Of a stretch of DNA of 64,000 nucleotides, positions 40,267 through 51,882 are shown one piece after another; position 1 is the stretch's first letter, and each line of letters begins with the position of its first letter. The notes under the pieces were generated by a model. That model searched no databases. It was not told where the DNA came from and worked only from the letters and a program-made list of their open reading frames with translations. A program made the translations under genes and the position numbers. Origin of the DNA: an uncultured Verrucomicrobiota bacterium (GTDB lineage Bacteria > Verrucomicrobiota > Verrucomicrobiia > Opitutales > Opitutaceae); assembly GCA_903898675.1 (NCBI GenBank), contig CAIUGM010000014.1:352672-416671 (forward strand). Reading direction: 5' to 3'.

Positions 40267-41997
40267 TCAAGCAGAATTTTGTCCGCCCGCCAACCGCCAG
40301 TCCAGAAGCTCGATCTGCAGGATCTTCCGGCCGTTGTAGTGGTTCCAGTTGAGCTGGATCGCCAGCTCCAGCGGCTGCCCCACCGGCGGCAGGCGGTCGG
40401 CCATTTTCCAGGCCACGCCGCTGATCCGGCGGCCTTTGTCGTCCTCGGCCGCAAAGCGGAAATGCACTTCCTTGAACACATCGGGCCGGTTCTTCAGCCG
40501 GACCCCACGCACGCCGAATATCGGCTCGGGGTTGCCCATGCCGAAGGGATGCAGCAGCTCCAACTCGGCCATCAACTGCTCGGTCAGCTGGGTGGCGTCG
40601 AGCCAGCCGGACAGCTCCACGCCGGGCTCGGCCGCATGCTGGTCGCGGCTGCGCTGGATCACGCCGTCAAATTGCAGCCGGAATTCGTCGAGTCGGGTTT
40701 TCTTCAACGACACGCCCACCGCCATGGGATGGCCGCCCCAGCTTTCCAGGCAACCCGCGCAGGCCGCGAGGATATCCACCAGATTGAAACCGGTGATCCC
40801 CCGCCCCGAGCCCTTGGCGAGTTCGCCCTCGTTGCCCAGGACGATCGTCGGGCGGTTGTACTTGCGCGAAACCCGGCCGGCCACGATCCCGACCACGCCG
40901 GGGTGCCAGTCCTCGTCAAAGAGCACGAGGCCGCTGGCGTCGCGGAAATTCTCCTCCACGTAACGCTCCGCGCGCTCGGTGATGAGGCGCTCGATGTCCT
41001 GCCGCTCGCGGTTCAGGTCGTCGAGCTGGCGCGCGGCCTTGTCACAGAACTGCCAGTCCTCGCTGAGCAAAAGGTCGACCGACAGCGCCGCGTCGGCCAG
41101 CCGGCCGCTCGCGTTGATCCGCGGCCCGATGCGAAACGAGATGTCGCTCGGCACGAGCCCCTGCTCGCGCTTCAGGCCCGACACGCCCATCAGGGCCTGC
41201 AGGCCGGGTCGCTGGGTCTCGGACATCACGCGGAGGCCGTGCCGGGCAAAGACGCGGTTCTCCCCGGTCAGCGGCACCAGGTCGGCGATCGTGCCCATGG
41301 CGACCAGGTCGAGGTAGTCCTTCAGCACCACGGCGAGAGCCGCCGGATTGTTTTCCGCGCGCAGGCGCTTGAGCAGGCCGTGGGCGAGCTTGAAGACCAG
41401 GCCGACCGTGCAGAGATACCGCCAGGCATCGTCGTTCTCGACCGGATGCACATGCGGATTGATCAGCAGCGCGTCGAACACCGGCGGCTCCTTGGAGCGA
41501 TGGTGGTCGACGATGATGACGTCCACCCCCAGCTGCCGGAGGTACGCGACCTCGTCGTTGGAATTGGTGCCGCAGTCGAGGGCGATGAACAAATCCGGCC
41601 GGCCGCCCTCCAGCGCCCGGTCGATGGACGGCCGGGTGAGCCCGTAGCCCTCCTCGGCGCGACGCGGCACCACGTAGCGGGGATTCAGGCCCAGCCGGCG
41701 CAGGAGACTGACCAGAATCGCGGTGCTGCAAACGCCGTCGACGTCGTAGTCGCCGAGCACCACGACCCGCTCGCCCTGGCGCAGGGCCCGCAGCAGGCGG
41801 TCCACGGCCGCGGACAGGTTGGTCAGCAGAAAGGGGTCACCGAGGGTGGCGAGCGCCGGCTGGAGAAAACGCGCGGCCAGCCCGGCCTCGCCGTGATTGT
41901 TGCGCAGCAGCAGCTCGGCCACCACGGGCGTGGTGCCGAGGTTCCGCGCGAGGTCGGCCACGCTGTCGGCGTGGACCGGCGTGTAATTCCAGCGCAT
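40267..41997 (-). CDS. recJ: Single-stranded-DNA-specific exonuclease RecJ
   Basis: A 576-residue DHH-family nuclease that degrades single strands 5' to 3' in recombination and mismatch repair. Motifs: VVVLGDYDVDGVCSTAILVS, LFIALDCGTNS, VIIVDHHRSKE (DHH). The DHHA1 domain contains AGRVSRKYNRPTIVLG, then KGSGRGITGFN and SWGGHPMAVGVSL, and the C-terminal OB fold ends at ILQIELLDW. The frame runs on to 42048 into secDF, but ATG 41997 (MRWNYTPV) leaves 20 bp after the secDF stop, giving the likely operon yajC-secDF-recJ. Confidence 0.95.
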   Translation of the reverse strand: MRWNYTPVHADSVADLARNLGTTPVVAELLLRNNHGEAGLAARFLQPALATLGDPFLLTNLSAAVDRLLRALRQGERVVVLGDYDVDGVCSTAILVSLLRRLGLNPRYVVPRRAEEGYGLTRPSIDRALEGGRPDLFIALDCGTNSNDEVAYLRQLGVDVIIVDHHRSKEPPVFDALLINPHVHPVENDDAWRYLCTVGLVFKLAHGLLKRLRAENNPAALAVVLKDYLDLVAMGTIADLVPLTGENRVFARHGLRVMSETQRPGLQALMGVSGLKREQGLVPSDISFRIGPRINASGRLADAALSVDLLLSEDWQFCDKAARQLDDLNRERQDIERLITERAERYVEENFRDASGLVLFDEDWHPGVVGIVAGRVSRKYNRPTIVLGNEGELAKGSGRGITGFNLVDILAACAGCLESWGGHPMAVGVSLKKTRLDEFRLQFDGVIQRSRDQHAAEPGVELSGWLDATQLTEQLMAELELLHPFGMGNPEPIFGVRGVRLKNRPDVFKEVHFRFAAEDDKGRRISGVAWKMADRLPPVGQPLELAIQLNWNHYNGRKILQIELLDWRLAGGQNSA

Positions 41998-42017
41998 CGG
42001 AGGGTTGGCTCCGCGGA

Positions 42018-44561
42018 TTATTCTGAGGCGCGGGAAGAGCCGGCCCACTCGTACTTGGGCGCGATGTCCTGGTGGGCCTCGACGTGCTTCCGGTCACCCT
42101 TGTGCCACCAGTAGAACACTTGGGCGGCGATGAAGATGGCGGAGAAGGTCGAGGTGACGATACCCACGAGGAAGGTGAAGGCGATGTCGTGCAGCTGGCC
42201 GCCGCCGAAGAGGAAGAGCGCCAGCGCCGCCAGGAAGGTCGTCGTCGCCGTCATGATCGTGCGGGCGAAAACCTTGCGAATGGCGTTGTTGATCACGTCC
42301 TTCAGGGCGCCGCTCGGGTTGAGCTTAAGCTCCTCGCGAATGCGGTCGAACACGACGACCGTCTCGTTGATCGAGTAGCCGGCGACGCAGAGGATGGCCG
42401 CGACCATCGGCGCGGAGAACTGGTGGCCGAAGAGCACGAAGATGCCGATGTTCATCAAGATGTCGTGGAGCGTCGACGCCATGGCGCCGATGCCGAAGCC
42501 GAATTCAAAACGGAAGGCGATATAGACGAGGATGACGATCATCGAGACGCCGATCGCGAGGACGGCGTTCCACTTGATCTCCTTGCCGATCGTGGCGCCG
42601 ATCTGGCTCTCCCCGATCTTGACCAGCCCGCTGGACGGGTAGGCCTTCTGCAGGGCGTCGAAGAGCGGGCCGGACTTGCCGTAGGCGGTCTCGAGCACGA
42701 GCTGCTCCTTGCCGCTGCCGAGGTCGCTGGCGTAGGTGGCGCTCACCTCATTGATCCCGTTGGCCTTGGCGAGCTCGATGATCTTGCCGCTCTCGATCCT
42801 CTGGGAGAACTGGGCCGTGATCTGGTCGCCGCCGGCAAAGTCGATGCCGTAGATGCGGTCGCCCTGGAAGACCACATAGCCGATGCTGACCACCACGAGG
42901 AGCACCGAGCCGATGGCGGCGGGCTTGCCGTACTTGACGAAGTCGACGTTCAGGTCCTTCAGCATGCGAAACATCGTCAGCTTCTTGATGACCTGTGAAT
43001 CGATCAGCACTTCCATGACAAAGTGGGCCGTGATGAGCACGGAGAACAGGGTGGAGAGCACGCCGATCAGCAGCGTGAAGCCGAAGCCCTTGATGGGGCC
43101 GCTGCCGAGCCAGATCATGACGCCGCAGATGATCAGCTGGACCAAGTGCGCATCGAGGATGGTCGTGAGCGCCTTGTCGTAGCCGCCCTGGTTGGCGCTC
43201 GAGAGGGACTTGCCGAGGGCCAGTTCCTCGCGCATGCGCTCGAAGATCAGGATGTTCGCGTCGACCGCCATGCCGATGGTCAGCACGATACCGGCGAGGC
43301 CGGGCAGCGTCATGGTGGCGCCGATGCTGGCCATCACGCCAAGGATGATGACGATGTTCACTGCGAGGGAGAGCACCGCCACGATGCCGCCCGTCGTGTA
43401 GAAAGTGATCATGAACGCGGCGACGGCGACCGTGCCGATGATCGTGGCCTTTACACCGCTGGCGATCGCGTCCTTGCCGAGCGACGGTTCAACCTCGTGC
43501 TTTTCCTTGATCTGGAGCGGCAGGTCGAGCGGGTTGTTCAGCACGTTGGCGAGGTCAATGGCCTCGCGCTGGGAGAAGGAACCGGAGATCTCGGCGGAAT
43601 CGCTGTTGATCTGCTCGCGCACGGTGGGGGCCGAGTAGAGCTTGCCGTCGAGCACGATGGCGAGGCGGCCCAGCCGGCCGGCGCGCTGACCCTCGTCCGC
43701 GATGGCCTTGGTGACCTGGGCGAACTGCTTGCTGCCGTCCTTGGTGAACTTGAGAATGATGCGGAAGCGGCCGAATTCATCCATGGCCGGATAGGCGTCG
43801 GAAACGCCTTCGCCGGTCATTTCCGGGATCTGCTTGATGTAGAGCTCCTCGCTGGCGCTCTCGCCGTTGCGCGACTCGATGTCGAGGGCCATGGCCTCGT
43901 AGCCGGGCGGGGCCTCCATCGGAGGCATTGCGGTCGTGCTGACCATCTTGAAATCAAGCCGGGCGGGCTTCTTAAGGCTATTCACCACCTCGGGGTTTTC
44001 GCGGGTCGTCACGCCGGGCAGCTGGACCTCGATGCGGTTGTCCCCGATCGGGCGGATGAGGGGCTCGGTGACGCCGAGGCCGTTGATCCGGTTGCCGATG
44101 ATCTCGATGGCCTTGGTCAGTTTCTCGCTGCGGGCCTCCTTGCTGGACTTGGCGACCGCGGCCTCGTCGACTTCCAGGGTGAAGGCGACGCCGCCCTTCA
44201 AATCGAGGCCGAGCTGGAGGTGACCCTTGGAGCGGCGCTGCAGCTCATCGAGGAGGATGTTGTTGCGCTTCTCCACATTCTTGAGGGTGGATTCGAGCCG
44301 GATCTGGGGGAAGAACACTGACAGGTCCAGTTTCTCCTCGCGGCCGATCTGCTTGAGCGCGACGTAGACGCCCTGAGCCTGGCCGGACTTGATCCGGGTA
44401 TCGACCTTGGTCATCAATTTCGCGAAGTCCGCGGGCTGGGCCGAGGCTTCCTTCTTGATGTAGGGACCGAAGTCCTGATCTTGGAGCGGCAGGAGGGTGA
44501 ATACGGCCCAGAGCACGATGGCCAGGGTCAGGGTCAGTTTCCAGAGGTTGCGACGGAGCAT
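42018..44561 (-). CDS. secDF: Protein translocase subunit SecDF (fused)
   Basis: An 847-residue fusion of SecD and SecF, which use the proton gradient to pull proteins through SecYEG. The SecD half has LQLGLDLKGGVAFTLEV near residue 120, a periplasmic domain and its spans with GLAGIVLTIGMAVDANILIF. The SecF half begins near residue 555 with YGIDFAGGDQITAQF and shows INETVVVFDRIREEL. Twelve membrane spans are expected. The next gene upstream is yajC (63 bp away), as in many bacteria. Fusion of the two halves is less common than separate genes but occurs in several phyla. Confidence 0.95.
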   Translation of the reverse strand: MLRRNLWKLTLTLAIVLWAVFTLLPLQDQDFGPYIKKEASAQPADFAKLMTKVDTRIKSGQAQGVYVALKQIGREEKLDLSVFFPQIRLESTLKNVEKRNNILLDELQRRSKGHLQLGLDLKGGVAFTLEVDEAAVAKSSKEARSEKLTKAIEIIGNRINGLGVTEPLIRPIGDNRIEVQLPGVTTRENPEVVNSLKKPARLDFKMVSTTAMPPMEAPPGYEAMALDIESRNGESASEELYIKQIPEMTGEGVSDAYPAMDEFGRFRIILKFTKDGSKQFAQVTKAIADEGQRAGRLGRLAIVLDGKLYSAPTVREQINSDSAEISGSFSQREAIDLANVLNNPLDLPLQIKEKHEVEPSLGKDAIASGVKATIIGTVAVAAFMITFYTTGGIVAVLSLAVNIVIILGVMASIGATMTLPGLAGIVLTIGMAVDANILIFERMREELALGKSLSSANQGGYDKALTTILDAHLVQLIICGVMIWLGSGPIKGFGFTLLIGVLSTLFSVLITAHFVMEVLIDSQVIKKLTMFRMLKDLNVDFVKYGKPAAIGSVLLVVVSIGYVVFQGDRIYGIDFAGGDQITAQFSQRIESGKIIELAKANGINEVSATYASDLGSGKEQLVLETAYGKSGPLFDALQKAYPSSGLVKIGESQIGATIGKEIKWNAVLAIGVSMIVILVYIAFRFEFGFGIGAMASTLHDILMNIGIFVLFGHQFSAPMVAAILCVAGYSINETVVVFDRIREELKLNPSGALKDVINNAIRKVFARTIMTATTTFLAALALFLFGGGQLHDIAFTFLVGIVTSTFSAIFIAAQVFYWWHKGDRKHVEAHQDIAPKYEWAGSSRASE

Positions 44562-44624
44562 GGGTATTGGTTGTTAAATTCAGGTGACGGCGCGGGGCGG
44601 CGCCGGTCGGGGGTAAACGGACGT

Positions 44625-44948
44625 TCAGGCCGCGTCGGCTTTCTTGACGACGGTGCTGATGAAGCCCTTGCCGACCTCGATCTTGTTGTTCTCGCCGACC
44701 CGGACGACGAACCGGTCGTCGCGCACGCTGGTGATGGTGCCGTAGACGCCACCGGCGGTCACGACCTCGTCACCGGCCTTCAGCTCGGTCAGCATCTTCT
44801 CGTGGGCCTTCTGTTTCTTGCGCTGCGGCGCGATCAACAGGAAATACATGGCGCCAAACATCAGGACCAGCGGGGCCATCGACATCAGGGTGGAGGCGCC
44901 GGAGCCGGCGGGTTGGACTTGGGCGAGGAGAATATGTAACTTAGTCAT
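44625..44948 (-). CDS. yajC: Preprotein translocase subunit YajC
   Basis: A 107-residue protein. One membrane span (LMSMAPLVLMFGAMYFLLIA) is followed by PQRKKQKAHEKMLTELKAGD and the beta-domain VVTAGGVYGTITSVRDDRF. YajC associates with SecDF. The frame is open to 45014, but MTKLHILLAQVQP at 44948 is the likely start. It is divergent from speA with about 100 bp between. Confidence 0.93.
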   Translation of the reverse strand: MTKLHILLAQVQPAGSGASTLMSMAPLVLMFGAMYFLLIAPQRKKQKAHEKMLTELKAGDEVVTAGGVYGTITSVRDDRFVVRVGENNKIEVGKGFISTVVKKADAA

Positions 44949-45045
44949 TGCGTCTTCGGGTGTTTTGAAAAATTTGAAAAGGGCGAATAAGCCCCGCCGA
45001 ATTCCAAAAAGCAAGCCTAACCCCTGCCCGTTCCATTATCGCAAA

Positions 45046-46995
<1,950 letters not shown>

Positions 46996-47032
46996 GCCCC
47001 GGGACTCACTCCGGAGGATTCAACCCGCCGCC

Positions 47033-47899
47033 ATGAAATCTCCGGCCCGCCACCTGCTTTTTTCCCTCCTCCTGCTGGGTTTGGCTGCCCGCGCCCCGGC
47101 CCAACTCGCCCCGCCCCGGCTGGCCATACCATACGGCTCTAATTCCAGCGCGGGCAACTATACCGAGCTGAACAGCATCAGGCTCTACTACGAAACCTAC
47201 GGCGACGGCCCCGTGATGCTGCAAATCCACGGCAACGGCGGCAGCATCCGGGACATGGGCAACCAGATTCAGTTTTTCACCCCGCACTACCGGGTGATCG
47301 CCGCCGACAGCCGGGGCCACGGGAAAAGCGAAATCGGCGCCGGCCCCCTCACCTACGAGCAGCAGGCCGAGGACTTGAATGCGCTGCTCGACCAGCTGCA
47401 GGTCAAGTCAGCGTATGTCCTCGGCTGGAGCGACGGCGGCATCATCGGCCTGCTCCTTGCGATCCATCATCCCGAAAAGGTCGGTAAACTCGCGATCATG
47501 GGCGCCAACCTGAATCCCGAAGGCGCCTACCCGTGGGCGCTCGACTGGGTGAAGCAGCGGAACAAGTTCGTCGACGAAAAGATCGCCGCCGGCGACAAAT
47601 CCCGCCCTTGGACGATTCTCAAACAGCATCTCGCCCTGCTGGGCGAGCAGCCCCAAATCCCGGTCGGCGACCTAGCCAAGATCACCGCACCCGTGCTCGT
47701 CATGGCCGGCGACAAGGATGTCATCCGCGACGACCACACCCTGCTCATCTTTCATAACATCCCGCAGGCCCACCTCGCGATCTTTCCGGGCGCCACGCAC
47801 CTGATCGCGTGGGAAAATCCCGACCTGTTCAATCAGACGATCGAGACGTTCTTCAGCAAAGCCTACACCCGGCCCGACACGAAGAATTTCTTCAAGTAA
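47033..47899 (+). CDS. Secreted alpha/beta hydrolase
   Basis: A 288-residue protein with a signal peptide (HLLFSLLLLGLAARAPAQLA). Alpha/beta-hydrolase marks: oxyanion HGNGGSIRDMG, VIAADSRGHGKSE, the nucleophile elbow GWSDGG, DKDVIRDD with the acid, and the late histidine in GATHLIAWENPDLF. It acts outside the cytoplasm on an ester, lactone or similar bond. The substrate is unknown. It follows speA by 37 bp and is preceded by a GGAGG sequence 13 bases before the ATG. Confidence 0.88.
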   Translation: MKSPARHLLFSLLLLGLAARAPAQLAPPRLAIPYGSNSSAGNYTELNSIRLYYETYGDGPVMLQIHGNGGSIRDMGNQIQFFTPHYRVIAADSRGHGKSEIGAGPLTYEQQAEDLNALLDQLQVKSAYVLGWSDGGIIGLLLAIHHPEKVGKLAIMGANLNPEGAYPWALDWVKQRNKFVDEKIAAGDKSRPWTILKQHLALLGEQPQIPVGDLAKITAPVLVMAGDKDVIRDDHTLLIFHNIPQAHLAIFPGATHLIAWENPDLFNQTIETFFSKAYTRPDTKNFFK

Positions 47900-47917
47900 G
47901 GTGGCTTTCAACAAAGC

Positions 47918-47996
47918 GTAGCCGCGTTGGAGCGTAGCGACAACGTGGCCGGCCGCGCGGCCGGAACCACGCTTTCGCAGACTCAAGCGCGGCTAC
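47918..47996 (-). repeat. REP-like palindrome, family A copy 3
   Basis: Reverse orientation compared with copy 1: it starts GTAGCCGCGTTGGAGCG, has GGCCGGCCGCGCGGCCGG in the middle and ends CTCAAGCGCGGCTAC. It lies between convergent genes (hydrolase and ppc). Confidence 0.85.
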
Positions 47997-48040
47997 CAAA
48001 GGAAATTTCCCGGGGCGTTGGTCTAAATCCCCTCTAGAGT

Positions 48041-48067
48041 TGGGTGGCGCGAAGCAACGGGGGGTGT
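48041..48067. repeat. Half copy of the CTACACACCCCG repeat
   Basis: On the minus strand it reads ACACCCCCCGTTGCTTCGCG then CCACCCA, matching the left half of the element at 32630-32743. A second, weaker fragment (TACACACCCGTCGCCGTGCG) is at 50971-50990. Both flank ppc. Confidence 0.5.
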
Positions 48068-48097
48068 TTCTGTTTTTGGCAGTCCCAAAAAGGGGCG

Positions 48098-50851
48098 TCA
48101 CCCCGTGTTCTTCAACCCGCCGGCGATGCCGTTGACCGTCAGCTCCATCACTGCGCGCGTACCTTCCTGATCGCGCTTGCTTAGCTTGCCGGCCCGGCGG
48201 CGCCGGAGCATCTCAACCTGCAGGTAGTTGAGCGGGTCGACGTAAGGGTTGCGCAGCTTGATGGAGCGGGCCAGCACCGGCTCGTTCTCCAGCAGCTCGC
48301 CCTGCCCGGTGGCGATCAGCACGGCCTTCTCGGCCAGCTTGAACTCCTGGAGAATGCGGGCGAGCACCCGCTCGCGGATGCCCTCGTCCTCGACCAGCGA
48401 GGCGTAGAGGCCCGCGATGGCCATGTCGGCCTTGCACATCGTGAGCTGCGCATTGGCGATCGCCGTCTGGAAAAACGGCCATTTCTGATACATCTCGCGG
48501 AGCAGCTTTTCGCCCTCGGGTCCGCGCCGGAGAATGGCGCCGAGCCCGCTGCCGAGTCCGTACCAGCCGGGAAAATTGAAGCGGCTCTGCATCCACGAGA
48601 AAACCCAGGGAATGGCGCGCAGGTCGGCGACACTGAAGCTGCCCTTGCGGCGGTAGGTGGGTCGCGAACCGAAATTGAGCTCGCCGATCTCGTCGATCGG
48701 CGTCGCCTGTTTCCAGAACGTGAGAAACTCGGGATCGTCGTGCACGCAGGCCTGGTAGGCCGCCAGCGCCGCCGCGCTCATTTCCTCCATCGCCTTGACC
48801 CAATGCTTGGGCAGCTGGCGCGCGCCGCGCTGGGCCTCATTCGAGCCGAGCAACACGCCGTAGGCCATCTGCTCCAGCACCCGGTGCGCGAGGTCCACGT
48901 CATGGTAGCGCGTCGAGAGCACCTCGCCCTGCTCGGTGACGCGGATGCCGCCGTCCCGCAACCCGACCGGCTGGGCCAGAATGGCCTTGGCCGCCGGGCC
49001 GCCGCCGCGCGCGATGCTGCCGCCCCGGCCGTGAAAGAGCGTGACCTTCACCCGGTGCTTCCGGCAGACGCGCATGATGGCGTCCTGCGCCTGGTAGAGC
49101 GCCCAGTTGGCGGTGAGATAGCCGCAGTCCTTGTTGCTGTCGGAGTAACCGAGCATCACGTGCTGGTGCCGGCCGTTGCGGGTGAGCTCGGACGCGTAGG
49201 CCGGGTGCGCATAGAGGGCGGCCAAGATGGCGGGCGCCCGGTTGAGGTCATCCAGCGTTTCAAAAAGCGGGGCGATCGGCAGGTGCACCCCGGCCAGCGC
49301 CTGCAGCAGCCTCACTTCCAGGACATCAGAAACCTCGTTGGTCATGCTGATGATATAAATCCCAAGGGCGTCCGCCCCGAAGTCCGCCTGGGCGCGGACC
49401 GCCAGCCGCAGCGGATCGAGCACCAGCCGGGCGTCGGCCGACAAGCCGGCCACTTGTGCGGTGTCGAGTGGCGTCGCGTCCCGCAAGGCCGCGGCCAGCA
49501 GGGAGAGTTTCTGCTCCTCGGCGAGCTCCTCATATCCGGGCTGCCCCAGCAGCGCCGCCACAGCCTTGGCGTGCCAGGCGGAATGTTGCCGCAAATCCAA
49601 GCGCGCCATGTTGAGCCCGAAGACATCGACGTCGGTCAGCGCATCCTTCAACTCGCCGTCGGCCAGGGGAGCCGCGCGCCCGCGCCGGAGATCGGCCTCA
49701 ATGGTCGCGAGGGTATCACGCACCTGCGCCAGGGTGACCTGACCGACCCCGGACTCGGGGGCCCCGAGCAGGCTGGCGTCGACTTGCGCCATCAATTGCT
49801 CGCGCAGGCTGCTCAGGATGATGCGGTATGGCTCCCGTGGGTAGCGCTGCCCCACCCGTGCGATCAGCGCCGATGACTCGCGGCATTGCTTGGCGAGACG
49901 GCGAATGGCCGGGGAAAACGTCGCCCGCCGGTCCGAAATCGTCAGCGAGCCCGCCAGTTCCGAGAGCTGGTCCGCCAGCTTCCGGATCGCCATGCGGCGG
50001 TTCATCTGGAGGACCTGGGCGGTGACCTCGGCGGTCACACCCGGATTGCCATCCCGATCCCCGCCGATCCAGGAGCCAAAGGAGAGCCAGCGCCGCGGCG
50101 CCCGGACCCCGGGGTAATAAATATCCAGGGCGCCCTGCAGGTCGGCATGCAGGCGCGGGAGCAGCCGGTAAAGCGTGCGGTCAAAATACCAGAGCCCAGT
50201 CCGCGCCTCGTCCGTCACCTCCGGCCGCTCCGTCCGGCTGCGGTCGGTCAGCCACAGCGACACGATCTCGCGCCGGATGTCCTCCGGCGTATGCCGGATC
50301 TCGGCCAGGGAATGCTGGCGCAGGATGTCCCCGAGCGTGGCCAGCTTCTCCAGCATGGTGCGGCGTTTGGATTCGGTCGGGTGGGCGGTGAAGACGAGCT
50401 CGATGGCGAGCTGCCTGACGAGCTTCCGCACCCGGGCGCGTGGCACGCCGGCCTCCTTCAGCTCCCGCACGGCCGCCTCGATGGACTCGCGCATCGGCTC
50501 GGTCGCCTCGCCCGCGGCCAGGGCCACCCGGTGGCGCTGGTTGCGCTGGCGCAGGAGCTGGATGCGGAAATTCTCCTCCGCCAGGTTGACGAGCTCGAAA
50601 TACAACGTGAAGGCCATCGCCTGGTTGACGGCCTCGGCCGGCGTCAGGCCGCCGACGATCTCGGCCAGGCTGCGTGCCGCCGCGGCGTCCCCGCCCCGGC
50701 TGCCTTTCGCGAGGGTCCGGAGGGTCTCGACGGTCGCGAGCGTCTTCTCGCCCTCAAGCGCCGCAATGGTCCGGCCGAGGGTGGCGCCGAGGCTCCGGAC
50801 TTCCGCGCGCAAATCTTTGAGTTGATCCACTGCCTTGCTGGGTGACGCCAT
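48098..50851 (-). CDS. ppc: Phosphoenolpyruvate carboxylase
   Basis: A 917-residue enzyme that adds bicarbonate to phosphoenolpyruvate to give oxaloacetate for the TCA cycle. Active-site signatures: LVFTAHPTESKRRTM with the catalytic His (near 155), GSWIGGDRDGNPGVT, and LFHGRGGSIARGGGP near 610. LGYSDSNKDCGYLTANWALY precedes the last. The C-terminus ends LTVNGIAGGLKNTG, as for bacterial PEPC. Normal length; ATG 50851. Confidence 0.96.
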   Translation of the reverse strand: MASPSKAVDQLKDLRAEVRSLGATLGRTIAALEGEKTLATVETLRTLAKGSRGGDAAAARSLAEIVGGLTPAEAVNQAMAFTLYFELVNLAEENFRIQLLRQRNQRHRVALAAGEATEPMRESIEAAVRELKEAGVPRARVRKLVRQLAIELVFTAHPTESKRRTMLEKLATLGDILRQHSLAEIRHTPEDIRREIVSLWLTDRSRTERPEVTDEARTGLWYFDRTLYRLLPRLHADLQGALDIYYPGVRAPRRWLSFGSWIGGDRDGNPGVTAEVTAQVLQMNRRMAIRKLADQLSELAGSLTISDRRATFSPAIRRLAKQCRESSALIARVGQRYPREPYRIILSSLREQLMAQVDASLLGAPESGVGQVTLAQVRDTLATIEADLRRGRAAPLADGELKDALTDVDVFGLNMARLDLRQHSAWHAKAVAALLGQPGYEELAEEQKLSLLAAALRDATPLDTAQVAGLSADARLVLDPLRLAVRAQADFGADALGIYIISMTNEVSDVLEVRLLQALAGVHLPIAPLFETLDDLNRAPAILAALYAHPAYASELTRNGRHQHVMLGYSDSNKDCGYLTANWALYQAQDAIMRVCRKHRVKVTLFHGRGGSIARGGGPAAKAILAQPVGLRDGGIRVTEQGEVLSTRYHDVDLAHRVLEQMAYGVLLGSNEAQRGARQLPKHWVKAMEEMSAAALAAYQACVHDDPEFLTFWKQATPIDEIGELNFGSRPTYRRKGSFSVADLRAIPWVFSWMQSRFNFPGWYGLGSGLGAILRRGPEGEKLLREMYQKWPFFQTAIANAQLTMCKADMAIAGLYASLVEDEGIRERVLARILQEFKLAEKAVLIATGQGELLENEPVLARSIKLRNPYVDPLNYLQVEMLRRRRAGKLSKRDQEGTRAVMELTVNGIAGGLKNTG

Positions 50852-51000
50852 TGGCGGAGAAATACGCAGGTATTATGCCCGCGCGAAAGCGAAATTATCG
50901 GCGGAAAGTGTCTTATTTTACGTTACGTGATCGGGGTTGCCCAGGTCACGTTTGCTGGCGGGCGCTCTCATACACACCCGTCGCCGTGCGCCAACCACAC

Positions 51001-51633
51001 TCAGCCAACCTGCTTCTCCCGCCGACACACCAGCAGGATTTCATGGACGCCGGCCAGCTCGCCGAGACCCTCCGTCCACTGCAGCCGTTTCTGGAGCAAC
51101 AGGCCCAGCGGAAAAAACAGCCAGTTGTAGCAGCGGAAGGCCGCGGACCGGTGCTCGGTGAGCGCCCGGACGGTATGCCGCAAGAGAAACGGTTTGTTCG
51201 CCTGCATCCCGAAAACGGCGCTTTTCTCCACGACCAAGCCCTGGCCGGCGATCAGGGCCTGCAGGTCCGCGGGCCGGTAGCGCCGGGCGTGCCCGACCAC
51301 GCTGTCAAATTCGTTCCAGTGGGCGGGATGCAGGGGCACGGAAAACACCAGCACCCCGTCCGGCTTCAGGACGCGGCCCAATTCCGCAAAGACCTGCCGT
51401 TCGTCCGCGACATGCTCGATCACATCGAACGCCGCCACGAGGTCGAAGGTGGCATCGGCATACGGCAGCTCGGTTATCCGGCCGAGCTGCGCCAACCCGC
51501 CGCCTGCCCTGAGCCGCGCAATGGCGGGCGGACTGATGTCCACAAAATGAGTCCCCGCCACCGGCAGCCGCGGCCGCAGGCCCGCGCCAACCTCCAGCCG
51601 CTGCGGCGCCGCGGGGACCAGCGCGGCCACCAT
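51001..51633 (-). CDS. Class I SAM-dependent methyltransferase, true N-terminus uncertain
   Basis: A 210-residue protein as annotated. SAM motifs: RLEVGAGLRPRLPVAG (I), THFVDIS (II), FDLVAAFDVIEHVADERQVF (post I) and GRVLKPDGVLVFSVP. The first ATG (51633) falls inside a plausible conserved stretch: upstream in the same frame lies NSEFYDALWSKTYLTKPQRF and NTWP, which reads like the normal methyltransferase start. The frame stays open to 51807 but has no ATG, GTG or TTG there. An ATC at 51753 after AAGGGGCC is the only well-placed codon. Either a rare start is used or the gene has lost its start. The substrate is unknown. Confidence 0.7.
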   Translation of the reverse strand: MVAALVPAAPQRLEVGAGLRPRLPVAGTHFVDISPPAIARLRAGGGLAQLGRITELPYADATFDLVAAFDVIEHVADERQVFAELGRVLKPDGVLVFSVPLHPAHWNEFDSVVGHARRYRPADLQALIAGQGLVVEKSAVFGMQANKPFLLRHTVRALTEHRSAAFRCYNWLFFPLGLLLQKRLQWTEGLGELAGVHEILLVCRREKQVG

Positions 51634-51882
51634 CGGCCACGTGTTGAAACGCTGGGGTTTGGTCAGGTAGGTTTTCGACCAGAGCGCGTCGTAGAATTCG
51701 CTGTTTTTCGCAGTGATGTCGTCTGGCGGTACTTTGGCCGGAAGGAGAGCGATGGCCCCTTGTAGCGGCCTGAATTGGACCGAACAAGGAAATGCGCGGT
51801 GGGTGAATTACTACCGGGGATCGTTGGGTTTCTGCTCGCCCGCTCCCGCAGCTCGTCCGGAGGCCGAGCTCCACCACTCGCC

